A DNA stretch of 55,985 nt from Thomasclavelia spiroformis (GTDB lineage Bacteria > Bacillota_I > Bacilli_A > Erysipelotrichales > Coprobacillaceae). The position numbers were made by a program, and so were the translations under genes. Positions within the stretch are counted from its first letter, which is position 1; every line of letters begins with the position of its first letter. A model generated the notes under the pieces. The model saw only the letters and a list, made by a program, of their open reading frames with translations, was not told the DNA's origin and searched no databases. Location: assembly GCA_016901755.1 (NCBI GenBank), contig JACJKV010000017.1:1-55985 (forward strand). Reading direction: 5' to 3'. Shown here in pieces: positions 34,349 through 42,393 of the stretch.

Positions 34349-35521
34349 TTATCTTTTTATATAAGCCTGATCTAATGCCTGCGCAATATCCTTTATTAAC
34401 AGTTCTGGTTCTTCTAACCCTATATACATACGCATATGTCCTAAAGCTAAACCTCTTTGCTTTAATTCTTCTTCATTATTTCCTTTATAAACCGGTAAAA
34501 TCAGACTTTCAAATCCGCCCCAGCTGTAGGCTAAAGTAAAATGCTGCAGACAATCAGTAAAAGTCGCTATTTTATTTTCATCAGCATCTTTTAAAACAAT
34601 ACCCAGTAAACTGCCCATCCCTGATAAATATTTTTCTGCCAGGTCTTTTTGTTGACCGCTGCCACAAAGGGGGTGATAAATTTTCTCAATTCTTTCATCA
34701 TTCTGTAAAAATTCAATCACTTTTCTCACCGCCTGATCAAGATGTTTCATTCTTACCGGCAATGTCCTTAACCCACGAATGGCTAGCCAGGCATTGGCTG
34801 GTGACATTGTTGCTCCTAAATATGTCACACTGAAATCTCTGATCATTTGAATAACTGGCTTTTTAGCTATCGCCACTCCACCGACCAGATCACTGTGACC
34901 TCCAATATATTTTGAGCAGGAATGAATGACAACATCGATTCCATGTTTTAAAGGCTGCTGTAACAAAGGTGTTGCCCAGGTATTATCAATGACTGTAAAT
35001 ATATTTCTCTCTATAGCTGCTTGAGCTATTCTTTCCAGATCCAGTAATTCGAATTTCTGTGATGATGGACTTTCAAAATAAATCATTTTAGTATTATCCT
35101 GCAGATAGTCAAAAATATCTTCAGTCTCTAAAACATCTATTTTAGTACTTTCTACTCCAAATTTGCTTAAATAAGATATCAGTTTAACACTAGAGCCATA
35201 TACCGTATTAACAATCAGAATATGATCTCCTTTTTTTATCAGGCTTAAGATGGTACCAGAAATAGCCCCCATTCCGGAAGCAAAACTAATGGCGTCATCT
35301 CCGCCTTCAAGCTGTGCCATTTTCTGTTCCAGTAATGATGTCGTTGGATTTTGACCTCTGGTATACGTATAGGCAAATTGTCCATGAGCATTAACATCTA
35401 AATAATGCTTAAAATTTTTAAACTTAAATGACGAAGTTTGTACTATTTCCGGGGAAATGGTATAATAATTTTTTTCATCGTTATTATTTAACGCTAAACA
35501 TATATTATCTAAATCTTTCAT
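34349..35521 (-). CDS. PLP-dependent trans-sulfuration enzyme (cystathionine/methionine lyase type)
   Basis: A 390-residue Cys/Met-metabolism PLP enzyme. Signatures are YTRGQNPTTSLLEQKMAQLE, the PLP-phosphate binding SFASGMGAI, VIDNTWATPLLQQPL, and the PLP Lys in SCSKYIGGHSDLVGG. The tail has YSWGGFESLILP as in cystathionine beta/gamma-lyases. It could cleave cystathionine or methionine, or synthesise cystathionine; sequence reading does not choose. GGAGGATAGATT precedes ATG 35521. It lies downstream of an RpiR-type regulator, but a terminator hairpin separates them. Confidence 0.88.
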   Translation of the reverse strand: MKDLDNICLALNNNDEKNYYTISPEIVQTSSFKFKNFKHYLDVNAHGQFAYTYTRGQNPTTSLLEQKMAQLEGGDDAISFASGMGAISGTILSLIKKGDHILIVNTVYGSSVKLISYLSKFGVESTKIDVLETEDIFDYLQDNTKMIYFESPSSQKFELLDLERIAQAAIERNIFTVIDNTWATPLLQQPLKHGIDVVIHSCSKYIGGHSDLVGGVAIAKKPVIQMIRDFSVTYLGATMSPANAWLAIRGLRTLPVRMKHLDQAVRKVIEFLQNDERIEKIYHPLCGSGQQKDLAEKYLSGMGSLLGIVLKDADENKIATFTDCLQHFTLAYSWGGFESLILPVYKGNNEEELKQRGLALGHMRMYIGLEEPELLIKDIAQALDQAYIKR

Positions 35522-35549
35522 AATCTATCCTCCTGGCTAAAGCATAGCA

Positions 35550-35591
35550 TAAAAAAAAGAACATCTTTCATTATTTCAAATTGATGTTCTC
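35550..35591 (-). terminator. Terminator between the RpiR regulator and the trans-sulfuration gene
   Basis: Arms AGAACATC and GATGTTCT with a 16-nt loop and T8 on the minus strand. It overlaps the end of the RpiR coding region. Confidence 0.7.
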
Positions 35592-36350
35592 TGTTTCATT
35601 TTCTGAAACACTTTGAATATATCGCATATAATCAAAGAAGATTTTCTGCGAAAAAATCATAAACATCACCGTCATGACACTTTGATGAGCCACAGACGGT
35701 AAAGTGATCCACTGATAAATAAAGGATGGCAGCACTGACTTTGGTTCAAAACTGATCACATAAATTCTGGCTTTACAGCGCTGAAACTGTTCCTGACGCA
35801 CAAACAGTCGTTCCAAGAATTTCCCCGAGGCAGAAAAAATAATGATCAGATCCTGATTCCCTGCCTGAAGGATCATTTCTTTTTGTTCCTGTATATGATC
35901 ACTGCATCTGACAAACCTGCCAAACTGCGATAAGGAATACTGCAAATTACTCGCTGCCAGATGCGACTGCATATGTCCCATAACAGATACTGACTGATAG
36001 CGATATAAATCTGTAATCAGTTCACTTGTAGAAACTGCTGAAAGCAACGTCATATTATTTTTGATATCTTTGACATACTGTTCAAAAGGATAAGAGAAAG
36101 CACTCATCTCCAGAAGATAATGCGATGATCTTAACATCAGCTGTAAATCCAGGAAATCCTCTAAACCAATAGTCTTACAAAAACGACTGATAGCCGACTT
36201 AGATACATGACATTGTTTCGCTAAATACGAAGTCGATAAACGATCTAGCTCACCTATATGATGCAACAGATAATCTGCAATTCGATAATTGATCGAATCA
36301 GCAGGACTATGGTTAATCACCCCTAATAACAGCGTTAATGTATTATTCAT
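35571..36350 (-). CDS. RpiR/MurR-family transcriptional regulator
   Basis: A 259-residue regulator. The N-terminal helix-turn-helix (about 1-80) has LSTSYLAKQCHVSKSAISRF and CKTIGLEDFLDLQLML. The C-terminal SIS-like domain (about 105-240) has DLIIIFSASGKFLERL, a sugar-phosphate binding loop, though weak relative to canonical SIS. RpiR members usually sense phosphorylated sugars; here the only downstream gene is a sulfur amino acid enzyme, so the effector is open. AAGGAGGTGACTGC precedes ATG 36350. Confidence 0.85.
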   Translation of the reverse strand: MNNTLTLLLGVINHSPADSINYRIADYLLHHIGELDRLSTSYLAKQCHVSKSAISRFCKTIGLEDFLDLQLMLRSSHYLLEMSAFSYPFEQYVKDIKNNMTLLSAVSTSELITDLYRYQSVSVMGHMQSHLAASNLQYSLSQFGRFVRCSDHIQEQKEMILQAGNQDLIIIFSASGKFLERLFVRQEQFQRCKARIYVISFEPKSVLPSFIYQWITLPSVAHQSVMTVMFMIFSQKIFFDYMRYIQSVSENETENINLK

Positions 36351-36410
36351 GCAGTCACCTCCTTAGCAGTTATCTTTATTATAACACAGAATGAGCAGTC
36401 TGTTTTTAAA

Positions 36411-37004
36411 TCAGATATCCTTGACTTCGAGATACTGGCTAAAATGCCAGTGATCATTTTCATACGTCAAAACAACTGCACTGCTGTTAGCAATAAATGG
36501 AATATGATGATAAAAGTCAGGAAAATGAGCATGCAGCCAGGCAAAAAGAGAACAGCCATGACCTACAGCCAAAATCGTTTCATTGGCATGCTTTAATGTC
36601 AGCTCTTTAAAAAATTCTTCCTGGCGAGTCACTACATCACTGATAAACTCTCCCTGATATGGACGATAGTCCATGTTGTGATCAAGGAACCATGTTGGCG
36701 AGTCAATATTCATTTTATCTCTTATCGCTATCGATAGTCCTTCAAAAATACCAAAGTGTATTTCTTTGAGCCTTGGTTCTTCCTGATAAGGAATATGTCG
36801 ATCTTTGATTAAGATTGCTAGTGTTTCTTTGGCTCTGCCAGTTGGTGAACAATACGCTTTATCAATAGCAAAATCCTGCAGTTGTCTTGCCATATCTATT
36901 GTTTGCTGCTTACCTTTTGGACTTAACGGTGAATCACACCACCCCTGTGTCAGTGAAATCTCATTGAAATGTGTTAATGCATGACGAACCAGTATGATTT
37001 TCAT
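36411..37004 (-). CDS. Histidine phosphatase (phosphoglycerate-mutase-like)
   Basis: A 197-residue enzyme of the histidine phosphatase superfamily. The catalytic motif is KIILVRHALTHFNE (RHA rather than the common RHG); the second catalytic Arg/Glu region is CSPTGRAKETL and KEIHFGIFEG, and the late His is in AVGHGCSLFAW. It probably dephosphorylates a small metabolite; the substrate is unknown. ATG 37004 has TTTAGGAGG in front, which includes the stop codon of the MATE gene, so the two genes form an operon. Confidence 0.85.
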   Translation of the reverse strand: MKIILVRHALTHFNEISLTQGWCDSPLSPKGKQQTIDMARQLQDFAIDKAYCSPTGRAKETLAILIKDRHIPYQEEPRLKEIHFGIFEGLSIAIRDKMNIDSPTWFLDHNMDYRPYQGEFISDVVTRQEEFFKELTLKHANETILAVGHGCSLFAWLHAHFPDFYHHIPFIANSSAVVLTYENDHWHFSQYLEVKDI

Positions 37005-37014
37005 AATATGCCTC

Positions 37015-38364
37015 CTAAAGATGATCAATACAAATCTTTTGCTTTTGAATTATTTTTAAACGATATAAAGAAATTATGGCACAGATGAGCTCAGTTATGG
37101 GAAAAGCCCACCAGCACATATTTAAACCAAAATTCTGACCAAACAGCCATGTCAGTGGTAAAAGAATGATCAGCTGTCTTAAAAGTGTAATGAACAGTGA
37201 ATCATTAGCCTGATCGATAGCCTGAAAAATAGCACAAATAACCATCGATATACCCGCAAAAACAAAGCTGATACTGATGATTCGTAAAGCCGGGATCCCA
37301 ATACTTAACATATTTTCCTGGGCATCAAACAGATATAACAGTTCAACAGGAAACATTTCAAAAGCAACCGTTCCTAAGAGCATGATACCAGCTGATAAAA
37401 GCAAAGAAAACCCGATTGCTTCACGTATTCTTTTTTTATGATCAGCACCATAATTATAGGCAATAATGGGAATCAAGGCATTTGTCATCCCACTGACAGC
37501 CATAAAAATAAATTGCTGTAATTTATAATAAATACTTAAGACCGTTACCGCTAAAGTTGAAAAAGGAATCAAAATCACATTCATAAACACCGTCATAAAA
37601 CTCATGATTGACTGCATGACAATAGCAGGAAAACCAACACGATAAATCTGTTTTAAAATATTTTTATGTAATTTCCAGTCTTGGAAACTTAATTCAATTT
37701 CTTTAATTCTGGTTTGCGTAATGATGATGCCTAGAAGCATTGCAATAATCTGCCCGGTAACAGTAGCAATCGCTGCTCCAGTCACACCTAAAGATGGTAA
37801 ACCAAAATAACCAAAAATAAAAACTGGATCTAAGATAATGTTAATGATTGCTCCTACTGACTGAATGATCATATTATAAACAGTATTGCCGGTTGACTGC
37901 ATAATTCTTTCATAAGTAATCTGAACAAAAACACCAAAAGAAAACAATGTGCAAATACGCATATAACTGACACCCATATTAATGATCGACTGATTATCAG
38001 AAAAATAACTCAAAAACTGTTTGGCACATCCATAGCCCACTACAGCAAAAACAATACCATTACATAAAGCTAAAAAAAGACCATGCATTGCTACCAGATT
38101 AGCTTTATTTTTTTCTTTTTCACCTAAAAAACGTGACAGTAAAGAATTCACGCCCACGCCCGTTCCACAGGCAATGGCAACGATGATCATCTGCACAGGA
38201 TAACATAAAGAAACAGCCGTTAATCCATCAGATGAATAATAAGCTATAAACATACTGTCAACGATGTTGTATAAAGCCTGTATCAGCATGGATAGCATTA
38301 CTGGAATGGACATTGTCACGATTAGTTTTTTCATATTCATTGTTCCCATTTTATTTTCAACCAT
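37015..38364 (-). CDS. MATE-family efflux transporter behind a structured leader
   Basis: A 449-residue protein with twelve helices in MATE order. It opens MNMKKLIVTMSIPVMLSMLI and has LYNIVDSMFIAYYSSDGLTA, GTGVGVNSLLSRFLGEKE and, in the second half, VSGMTNALIPIIAYNYGADH. It exports unknown compounds using a cation gradient. ATG 38364 is preceded by ATGGAGGAGAG. A 110-nt leader with three hairpins and a terminator lies between the promoter and this gene, so expression is probably switched by premature termination. This is the setting of riboswitch-controlled MATE genes such as the guanidine-IV class. Confidence 0.9.
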   Translation of the reverse strand: MVENKMGTMNMKKLIVTMSIPVMLSMLIQALYNIVDSMFIAYYSSDGLTAVSLCYPVQMIIVAIACGTGVGVNSLLSRFLGEKEKNKANLVAMHGLFLALCNGIVFAVVGYGCAKQFLSYFSDNQSIINMGVSYMRICTLFSFGVFVQITYERIMQSTGNTVYNMIIQSVGAIINIILDPVFIFGYFGLPSLGVTGAAIATVTGQIIAMLLGIIITQTRIKEIELSFQDWKLHKNILKQIYRVGFPAIVMQSIMSFMTVFMNVILIPFSTLAVTVLSIYYKLQQFIFMAVSGMTNALIPIIAYNYGADHKKRIREAIGFSLLLSAGIMLLGTVAFEMFPVELLYLFDAQENMLSIGIPALRIISISFVFAGISMVICAIFQAIDQANDSLFITLLRQLIILLPLTWLFGQNFGLNMCWWAFPITELICAIISLYRLKIIQKQKICIDHL

Positions 38365-38392
38365 AAAATCTCTCCTCCATTTTACATAAATC

Positions 38393-38502
38393 AAAAAAGA
38401 ACCCCCATAAGGTTCTTTTAACACCACTTTGATACTTTCTTATGTTTTATGCAAAGTGCGGGGTAATGAGATGGGATTCATTACCTGTCATCTACAACGA
38501 CA
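38393..38502 (-). promoter_or_regulatory. Candidate riboswitch or attenuator leader of the MATE gene
   Basis: On the minus strand: hairpin CTGTC/GACAG (38485-38503), then GGTAATGA/TCATTACC (38462-38485) with loop ATCCCATC, then CACTTTG/CAAAGTG (38425-38458), then a terminator AAAAGAACC/GGTTCTTTT with T6 (38393-38419) and loop TTATGGG. Loop CCCAT can pair with ATGGG of the terminator loop, and a CCCC run (38460-38463) can compete for GGGG. The class is not proven. Confidence 0.6.
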
Positions 38503-38508
38503 GAGGCG

Positions 38509-38537
38509 ATTATAACAAAAGTCACATTTAATAGCAA
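38509..38537 (-). promoter_or_regulatory. Promoter of the MATE leader
   Basis: TTGCTA (38532-38537), a 17-bp spacer and TATAAT (38509-38514) on the minus strand. Transcription would begin near 38502, right at the first leader hairpin. Confidence 0.7.
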
Positions 38538-38599
38538 GCCCACATAAATATGTTTTTGAGGTTTCTGGTTTTTGTTAACATTTATTGCAAATAAAGACA

Positions 38600-38633
38600 T
38601 TGACTATTTAAGCATTTAAGAATATACTTAAAT
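38600..38633 (+). promoter_or_regulatory. Promoter and ArsR-type operator of the ferredoxin operon
   Basis: TTGACT (38600-38605), a 17-bp spacer and TATACT (38623-38628). Inverted repeat ATTTAAG (38614-38620) and CTTAAAT (38627-38633), 6-nt spacer, covers the -10. A further half-site ATTTAAG lies at 38606. The operon encodes its own ArsR protein. Confidence 0.7.
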
Positions 38634-38649
38634 ATAGTGAGGTGAGCAT

Positions 38650-38841
38650 ATGAGTAAATATATCGCATATATTCATGACAACTGCGTGGCTTGTGGGGCA
38701 TGTATGAAAGTCTGTCCACGTCAGGCTATTACAGTCAAATACGGAATCAAAGCAAAAGTGGATCCAAATTTATGTGTAGGCTGTGGACTATGTGTTAAAA
38801 CCTGTCCCGCTGGTATTATTGAAAAGAAAGCGAGAGCATAA
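38650..38841 (+). CDS. 2[4Fe-4S] ferredoxin
   Basis: A 63-residue protein with two clusters. The binding motifs CVACGACMKVCP and CVGCGLCVKTCP each have CxxCxxCxxxC(P) spacing. It carries electrons in the cytoplasm; the partner is probably the membrane Fe-S protein encoded next. GAGGTGAGCAT precedes ATG 38650. The stop TAA is followed by the next start after one base, so translation is coupled. The operon ends with an ArsR gene, which should repress it through the promoter inverted repeat. Confidence 0.93.
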   Translation: MSKYIAYIHDNCVACGACMKVCPRQAITVKYGIKAKVDPNLCVGCGLCVKTCPAGIIEKKARA

Positions 38842-38842
38842 G

Positions 38843-39430
38843 ATGAAAAAAAAGAAATGGTATGATTATTTATGGATTTACACTCCGATTTATTTATTAT
38901 TGGGCATGTTTAATATTTTATTTGCCTGGCTGGGAATGATTGAATTTGCTATTCCTTTAGGTATTGCTGTCATCAAAGGCAATAAAACTTTCTGTCATCG
39001 TTACTGTGGCCGAGGACAGTTTTTTGATCTGTTAGGCAATAAACTGAAACTGTCACGTCAAAAACAGCCACCTAAATTTTTATCATCAAAATTATTTCGA
39101 TACACTTTTCTGATTTTCTTTATGAGCATGTTCATCATGATGATTTATTCAACTTATCAGGTTTTTGCAGGCACAAAAAATATGACACAAATCGTTACTT
39201 TGCTTTGGTCAGTAAAAATTCCCTGGATGTTTGCCTATCAGGGAACGGTTTACTCACCTGGTGTTGCCCAATTTGCTTTTGGCATGTACAGTATGATGCT
39301 GACATCAAGTGTGTTAGGTTTTATAACAATGTTAATATATCGTCCGCGTACCTGGTGTGTTTACTGTCCAATGGGAACAATGACTCAAGCTATTTGTCAA
39401 ATCAGAAATCGAGGAAACAACGATGAATGA
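38843..39430 (+). CDS. Membrane protein with Cys-rich 4Fe-4S-type motifs (NapH/YccM-like)
   Basis: A 195-residue protein with four membrane helices. Two cysteine clusters flank the helices: FCHRYCGRGQFFDLLG near 50 and WCVYCPMGTMTQAI near the C-terminus. These resemble half-motifs of polyferredoxin membrane proteins (NapH, CcoG, YccM), which pass electrons between a membrane donor and soluble carriers. The exact partner is unknown, but the ferredoxin just upstream is the obvious choice. ATG 38843 is chosen because the conserved sequence begins at MKKKKWYDYLW; the longer frame overlaps the ferredoxin gene. Confidence 0.78.
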   Translation: MKKKKWYDYLWIYTPIYLLLGMFNILFAWLGMIEFAIPLGIAVIKGNKTFCHRYCGRGQFFDLLGNKLKLSRQKQPPKFLSSKLFRYTFLIFFMSMFIMMIYSTYQVFAGTKNMTQIVTLLWSVKIPWMFAYQGTVYSPGVAQFAFGMYSMMLTSSVLGFITMLIYRPRTWCVYCPMGTMTQAICQIRNRGNNDE

Positions 39431-39710
39431 GCAGGTTAATATTGTCAGTGATATTTTAAAAGCATTATCTAATCCAAATCGCCTGATGATTGTCTGTTTA
39501 CTGCAGGAAAAAAGGCTAACTGTTACTGACTTACATGAAAAGATGAACAATATTTCAATGGCTGCTTTATCGCAACATCTTTCCGTACTTAAATCTTTGG
39601 GCTTTATTGACAGTAACAAAAAAGGACAGTATATTTACTATCAGCTTAAAGATCAGCGTATTATCCAAATTATCAATCTGCTTAAAAACCTATACTGTAA
39701 GGACCTGTAA
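39423..39710 (+). CDS. ArsR-family repressor with a paired-cysteine pattern
   Basis: A 95-residue ArsR/SmtB winged-helix protein. The helix-turn-helix is SMAALSQHLSVLKSLGFID, the wing GQYIYYQLKD. Cys25 lies in NRLMIVCLLQE and Cys92 near the end in LKNLYCKD. This pairing, one Cys on helix 2 and one near the C-terminus, is the pattern of BigR/YgaV/SqrR-type persulfide sensors, not of arsenite or cadmium sensors (no ELCVCDL motif). The gene overlaps the previous one by 8 bp. It should repress its own operon and be released by reactive sulfur or oxidants. Confidence 0.85.
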   Translation: MNEQVNIVSDILKALSNPNRLMIVCLLQEKRLTVTDLHEKMNNISMAALSQHLSVLKSLGFIDSNKKGQYIYYQLKDQRIIQIINLLKNLYCKDL

Positions 39711-39718
39711 ATAATAAT

Positions 39719-39753
39719 AAAGTCCTGTCTTAGTTTCAAGACAGAACTTTTTT
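39719..39753. terminator. Bidirectional terminator between arsR and the NUDIX gene
   Basis: AGTCCTGTCTT and AAGACAGAACT with T6 on the plus strand and a T-rich minus side. Confidence 0.78.
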
Positions 39754-39759
39754 ATTATT

Positions 39760-40248
39760 TTATATACTTTCTTTTTTAAGATAAAGTTCAACAAAATGTC
39801 TAGCCAGTGAATTTGGTTTAATGACCGTTAAAACCTCTTCGATATCATACCATTTGGCATCACCAACTTCACTGGTCAAATGAAAATCTTCACTATCACT
39901 AACCACAGCATAATTGTGAATTAAAGTATTGGTACGTGCAAAATATTCATTATCATTATAATGATAATCAACCACATTTAAATCTACTTCTTCTTTCAGT
40001 TCACGAATTAAAGCCTGTTTCGCATTTTCACCTTTATTAATATATCCCGCAATCAGAATATGATGATCTCGGCCATATTTGCGAATAAGCAGGATTTTTG
40101 TCTTATTTGGATTAAAAACGATTGCTGAAATAGCACTGTTATACATAGGAAATCTAAACGCTTGACATTTTGGACAGTATGGCACATCGCCATCGATGCC
40201 ACAAGGTTTCATGATCAGTTTTTCTCCACATTCTATACAATATGACAT
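39760..40248 (-). CDS. NUDIX hydrolase with N-terminal zinc ribbon
   Basis: A 162-residue protein. The first 30 residues form a zinc-ribbon-like finger (CIECGEKL and YCPKCQAF). The Nudix box is GYINKGENAKQALIREL then KEEVDL, matching GX5EX7REUXEEXGU. The combination resembles NADH pyrophosphatase (NudC) but is shorter, lacking its N-terminal domain. It may hydrolyse NAD(H), ADP-ribose or a damaged nucleotide. Its start follows the MFS stop directly (TAGATG), so it is cotranscribed with that transporter. The pair lies under the shared palindromic motif that also marks the YoaK and DJ-1 units. Confidence 0.88.
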   Translation of the reverse strand: MSYCIECGEKLIMKPCGIDGDVPYCPKCQAFRFPMYNSAISAIVFNPNKTKILLIRKYGRDHHILIAGYINKGENAKQALIRELKEEVDLNVVDYHYNDNEYFARTNTLIHNYAVVSDSEDFHLTSEVGDAKWYDIEEVLTVIKPNSLARHFVELYLKKESI

Positions 40249-41490
40249 CTAACATTCCCCTTTCATTTTCAGATAATCTTTCTGATAACGTAAACGAATG
40301 ATCATTAAGAAAATCAGATTAACTGCATGGAAGATCAGCGCAATGAAAATAACGATCGTATATCCCCCAGTAAAATCATAAGCATATCCAATTAAAGTTA
40401 ATGAACTTGAGCTGCCAACATTAGTTAAAAAACCTATAACTGAATATGTAGATAAATAATTTTCATTGCCAAAGAAATATCTGGTCAGTAAAGGAATTCC
40501 AACTGCCCCTACTGAATAAATAGAACCAAAGGCAAAGGAACTAACCAGTAAAACAGCTGCATTTCCAGTTAACATTCCATTCCATAAAAAACAAAGGGAA
40601 ACAACATTAACAAAAATCATGATCATGCATGCTTTGACCGGATTTAATAAATCACTAATAAAACCTATCAAAAGTTTCGTTGAAATATTACCAAACATTG
40701 TCAATGACATCATGGTCGCTCCAATTGTTGAAGTTAAACCAATACTGGTCGCCATTCCTGAAAGATGTTGTGAAATCCCGGTAATTGAAGTATGTAAAAC
40801 AGTAAAGATACATAAACATAAAAATGATATAGAAATCAGATTAAGTTTTGTCTTTTGTACAGTCTGTTTAGCAGTTTCCGTTTTTTCATAACCATAAGGT
40901 AACAGTTTCATGTTTTGGGGATGAATTGACCATGGAACTACGATTGCTGGAATCGTTAAGACAAAAATACATGCTGCCATCATTAAATAAGTTGTGTGCC
41001 ATCCATAACTGGTGATCCAAGAACTGAGTAATGGTGAAAAGATAGCCCCTGAAAGACCACTGAAACTTAAGGCAATACTTGTCGCAATCCCATGTTTTTC
41101 AACAAACCAGTTCGTAATAATCACTGTCAGTGGTACCATTCCATAAATACCAACACCTATACCACGAATAATACCTAGAATATAAAATAACCAGACCGAA
41201 TGACTAAAAGCCATCAGCACAGTAGATCCTGTTGCCAGCAAAATACCAAAAATAAGAATTTTTTTATAATGATATCTTCGCATCACACGAGACATAAATA
41301 ATGATGTTACTGCTGTAGCCAGTGATGACAAAGTTGCATGCATCGCAAACGTTCCTTTTAATACGCCTAAACTTTCCGAAACCGGAATATAAAACACTCC
41401 TACTGAATTTGTACATAACCCAATTGAACTGGCTGAAAGACAACACATGAAAACAACGATCAGCCAATGCTTATAACTTTTATTTTTCAC
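40249..41490 (-). CDS. MFS transporter
   Basis: A 413-residue protein with twelve helices. The first half has FYIPVSESLGVLKGTFAMHA, the loop-2/3 motif SRVMRRYHYKK and GIVRGIGVGIYG-like (LGIIRGIGVGIYGMVPLTV); the second has LLIGFISDLLNPVKACM. The layout resembles the oxalate/formate-antiporter-like group of MFS. The substrate is unknown. Its start lies 76 bp from a palindrome (41566-41584) shared with two neighbouring promoters. It is followed directly by a NUDIX gene. The ribosome binding site AGGAAGGAGCAG precedes ATG 41490. Confidence 0.88.
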   Translation of the reverse strand: MKNKSYKHWLIVVFMCCLSASSIGLCTNSVGVFYIPVSESLGVLKGTFAMHATLSSLATAVTSLFMSRVMRRYHYKKILIFGILLATGSTVLMAFSHSVWLFYILGIIRGIGVGIYGMVPLTVIITNWFVEKHGIATSIALSFSGLSGAIFSPLLSSWITSYGWHTTYLMMAACIFVLTIPAIVVPWSIHPQNMKLLPYGYEKTETAKQTVQKTKLNLISISFLCLCIFTVLHTSITGISQHLSGMATSIGLTSTIGATMMSLTMFGNISTKLLIGFISDLLNPVKACMIMIFVNVVSLCFLWNGMLTGNAAVLLVSSFAFGSIYSVGAVGIPLLTRYFFGNENYLSTYSVIGFLTNVGSSSSLTLIGYAYDFTGGYTIVIFIALIFHAVNLIFLMIIRLRYQKDYLKMKGEC

Positions 41491-41565
41491 AATATCTGCT
41501 CCTTCCTATATGATCTTCATCTTCTTCACTATGAATATACCTTTTTTACAGTTTTCTTGCCTTAG

Positions 41566-41584
41566 ATTTCCCGAATTAAGAAAC
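41566..41584 (-). promoter_or_regulatory. Shared palindromic motif, site A (MFS-NUDIX promoter)
   Basis: Minus strand GTTTCTTAATTCGGGAAAT, centred 38 bp upstream of a possible -10 TATATT at 41534-41539. It matches consensus ATTTCYTGAATCARGAAAT (either strand) with some changes. No good -35 is present, which suggests an activator site. Confidence 0.6.
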
Positions 41585-41591
41585 AAAAACA

Positions 41592-41615
41592 GAACCGATG
41601 TTATAACATCAGTTC
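41592..41615 (-). terminator. Terminator of the YoaK-like gene
   Basis: Arms GAACTGATGT and ACATCGGTTC with a G-U pair, then TTTTTGTTTC on the minus strand. The stop codon is inside the hairpin. Confidence 0.75.
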
Positions 41616-42284
41616 CTGACTTCCCGTTATACGATTTTTCATAATATAAATTGAAAGCAGCATCGGTATCAAGGTGAAAAAGACAGCATGCTGCAGCCAT
41701 GCTTGAGTAATATAGACACCAATAAAGGCACCAGCAATAAAAGCCATGATAATCAATACATAATGAGCCATATTGATCAGCAAACGATCATTTTTATCAG
41801 CTACAGCATGATAAAAATATTCAGTTGCACTTCTTAAATTACCAGTACACATCGTTGAAGAAAATGGTTTCCCCAAAACCTTACGAAAGCTTTCTGCCTG
41901 CATCGCACACAGAAAAGAAATCATAATATTAGCAAGAATATTAAGAATTTCATTCATGAGAATAAAACCAACAATCACAATGATCACTGCTTCAACAAAT
42001 AAAACAGCCTGTCGCCAGTGAAATTTAGTATTATAGCGTTCTTTCATGTACATGGCCATTAATACTCCCACGCTAAAAGCTAAAATAGGAATAGAATATC
42101 TGACTGTTTTCATATATTCTCCATTGGCTAGGGTAATTCCGACTTTGACAATATTTCCCGTCTGCGCATTAGCAAACACCTGATCTCGACAGCAATACGT
42201 ATAAGCATCTAAAAAGCCACCAACAATAGCCAGTAAAATGGCTAAAGTAAATGATTCAGACTGCTGACGACTTTTATCTTCCAT
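41601..42284 (-). CDS. YoaK-like (DUF1275) membrane protein
   Basis: A 227-residue membrane protein with six helices. The signature AIVGGFLDAYTYCCRDQVFANAQTG... is typical of DUF1275 (GGFLDAYTYCCRDQ and FANAQTGNIVKVG), as are MCTGNLRSATE and FIAGAFIGVYITQ. Bacillus YoaK-type proteins have no proven role. ATG 42284 follows AGGTGG; an upstream in-frame Met is not near a ribosome binding site. Site B of the shared palindrome lies 53 bp upstream. A terminator overlaps the stop. Confidence 0.85.
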   Translation of the reverse strand: MEDKSRQQSESFTLAILLAIVGGFLDAYTYCCRDQVFANAQTGNIVKVGITLANGEYMKTVRYSIPILAFSVGVLMAMYMKERYNTKFHWRQAVLFVEAVIIVIVGFILMNEILNILANIMISFLCAMQAESFRKVLGKPFSSTMCTGNLRSATEYFYHAVADKNDRLLINMAHYVLIIMAFIAGAFIGVYITQAWLQHAVFFTLIPMLLSIYIMKNRITGSQELML

Positions 42285-42336
42285 AATTCCACCTGCCTTT
42301 TCTTCATCATAGTACAAAGCATCATTTCCCACTATC

Positions 42337-42356
42337 GATTTCTTAAATCAAGAAAC
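42337..42356 (-). promoter_or_regulatory. Shared palindromic motif, site B (YoaK promoter)
   Basis: Minus strand GTTTCTTGATTTAAGAAATC, centred 35 bp upstream of a possible -10 TACTAT at 42309-42314. It matches sites A and C. Confidence 0.7.
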
Positions 42357-42386
42357 AAAAAACACAAGTCTTCCAACCTGTGTTCT
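42356..42386 (-). terminator. Terminator of the DJ-1 operon
   Basis: Arms AACACAGGT and ACTTGTGTT (with G-U), then a T-run on the minus strand, ending just ahead of site B. Confidence 0.7.
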
Positions 42387-42393
42387 TATAACA

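Noticed and set aside
38393-38502. Reading the MATE leader as a purine, THF or yybP-ykoY riboswitch
   Set aside because: Recalled core motifs of those classes do not appear in the hairpins or joining strands.
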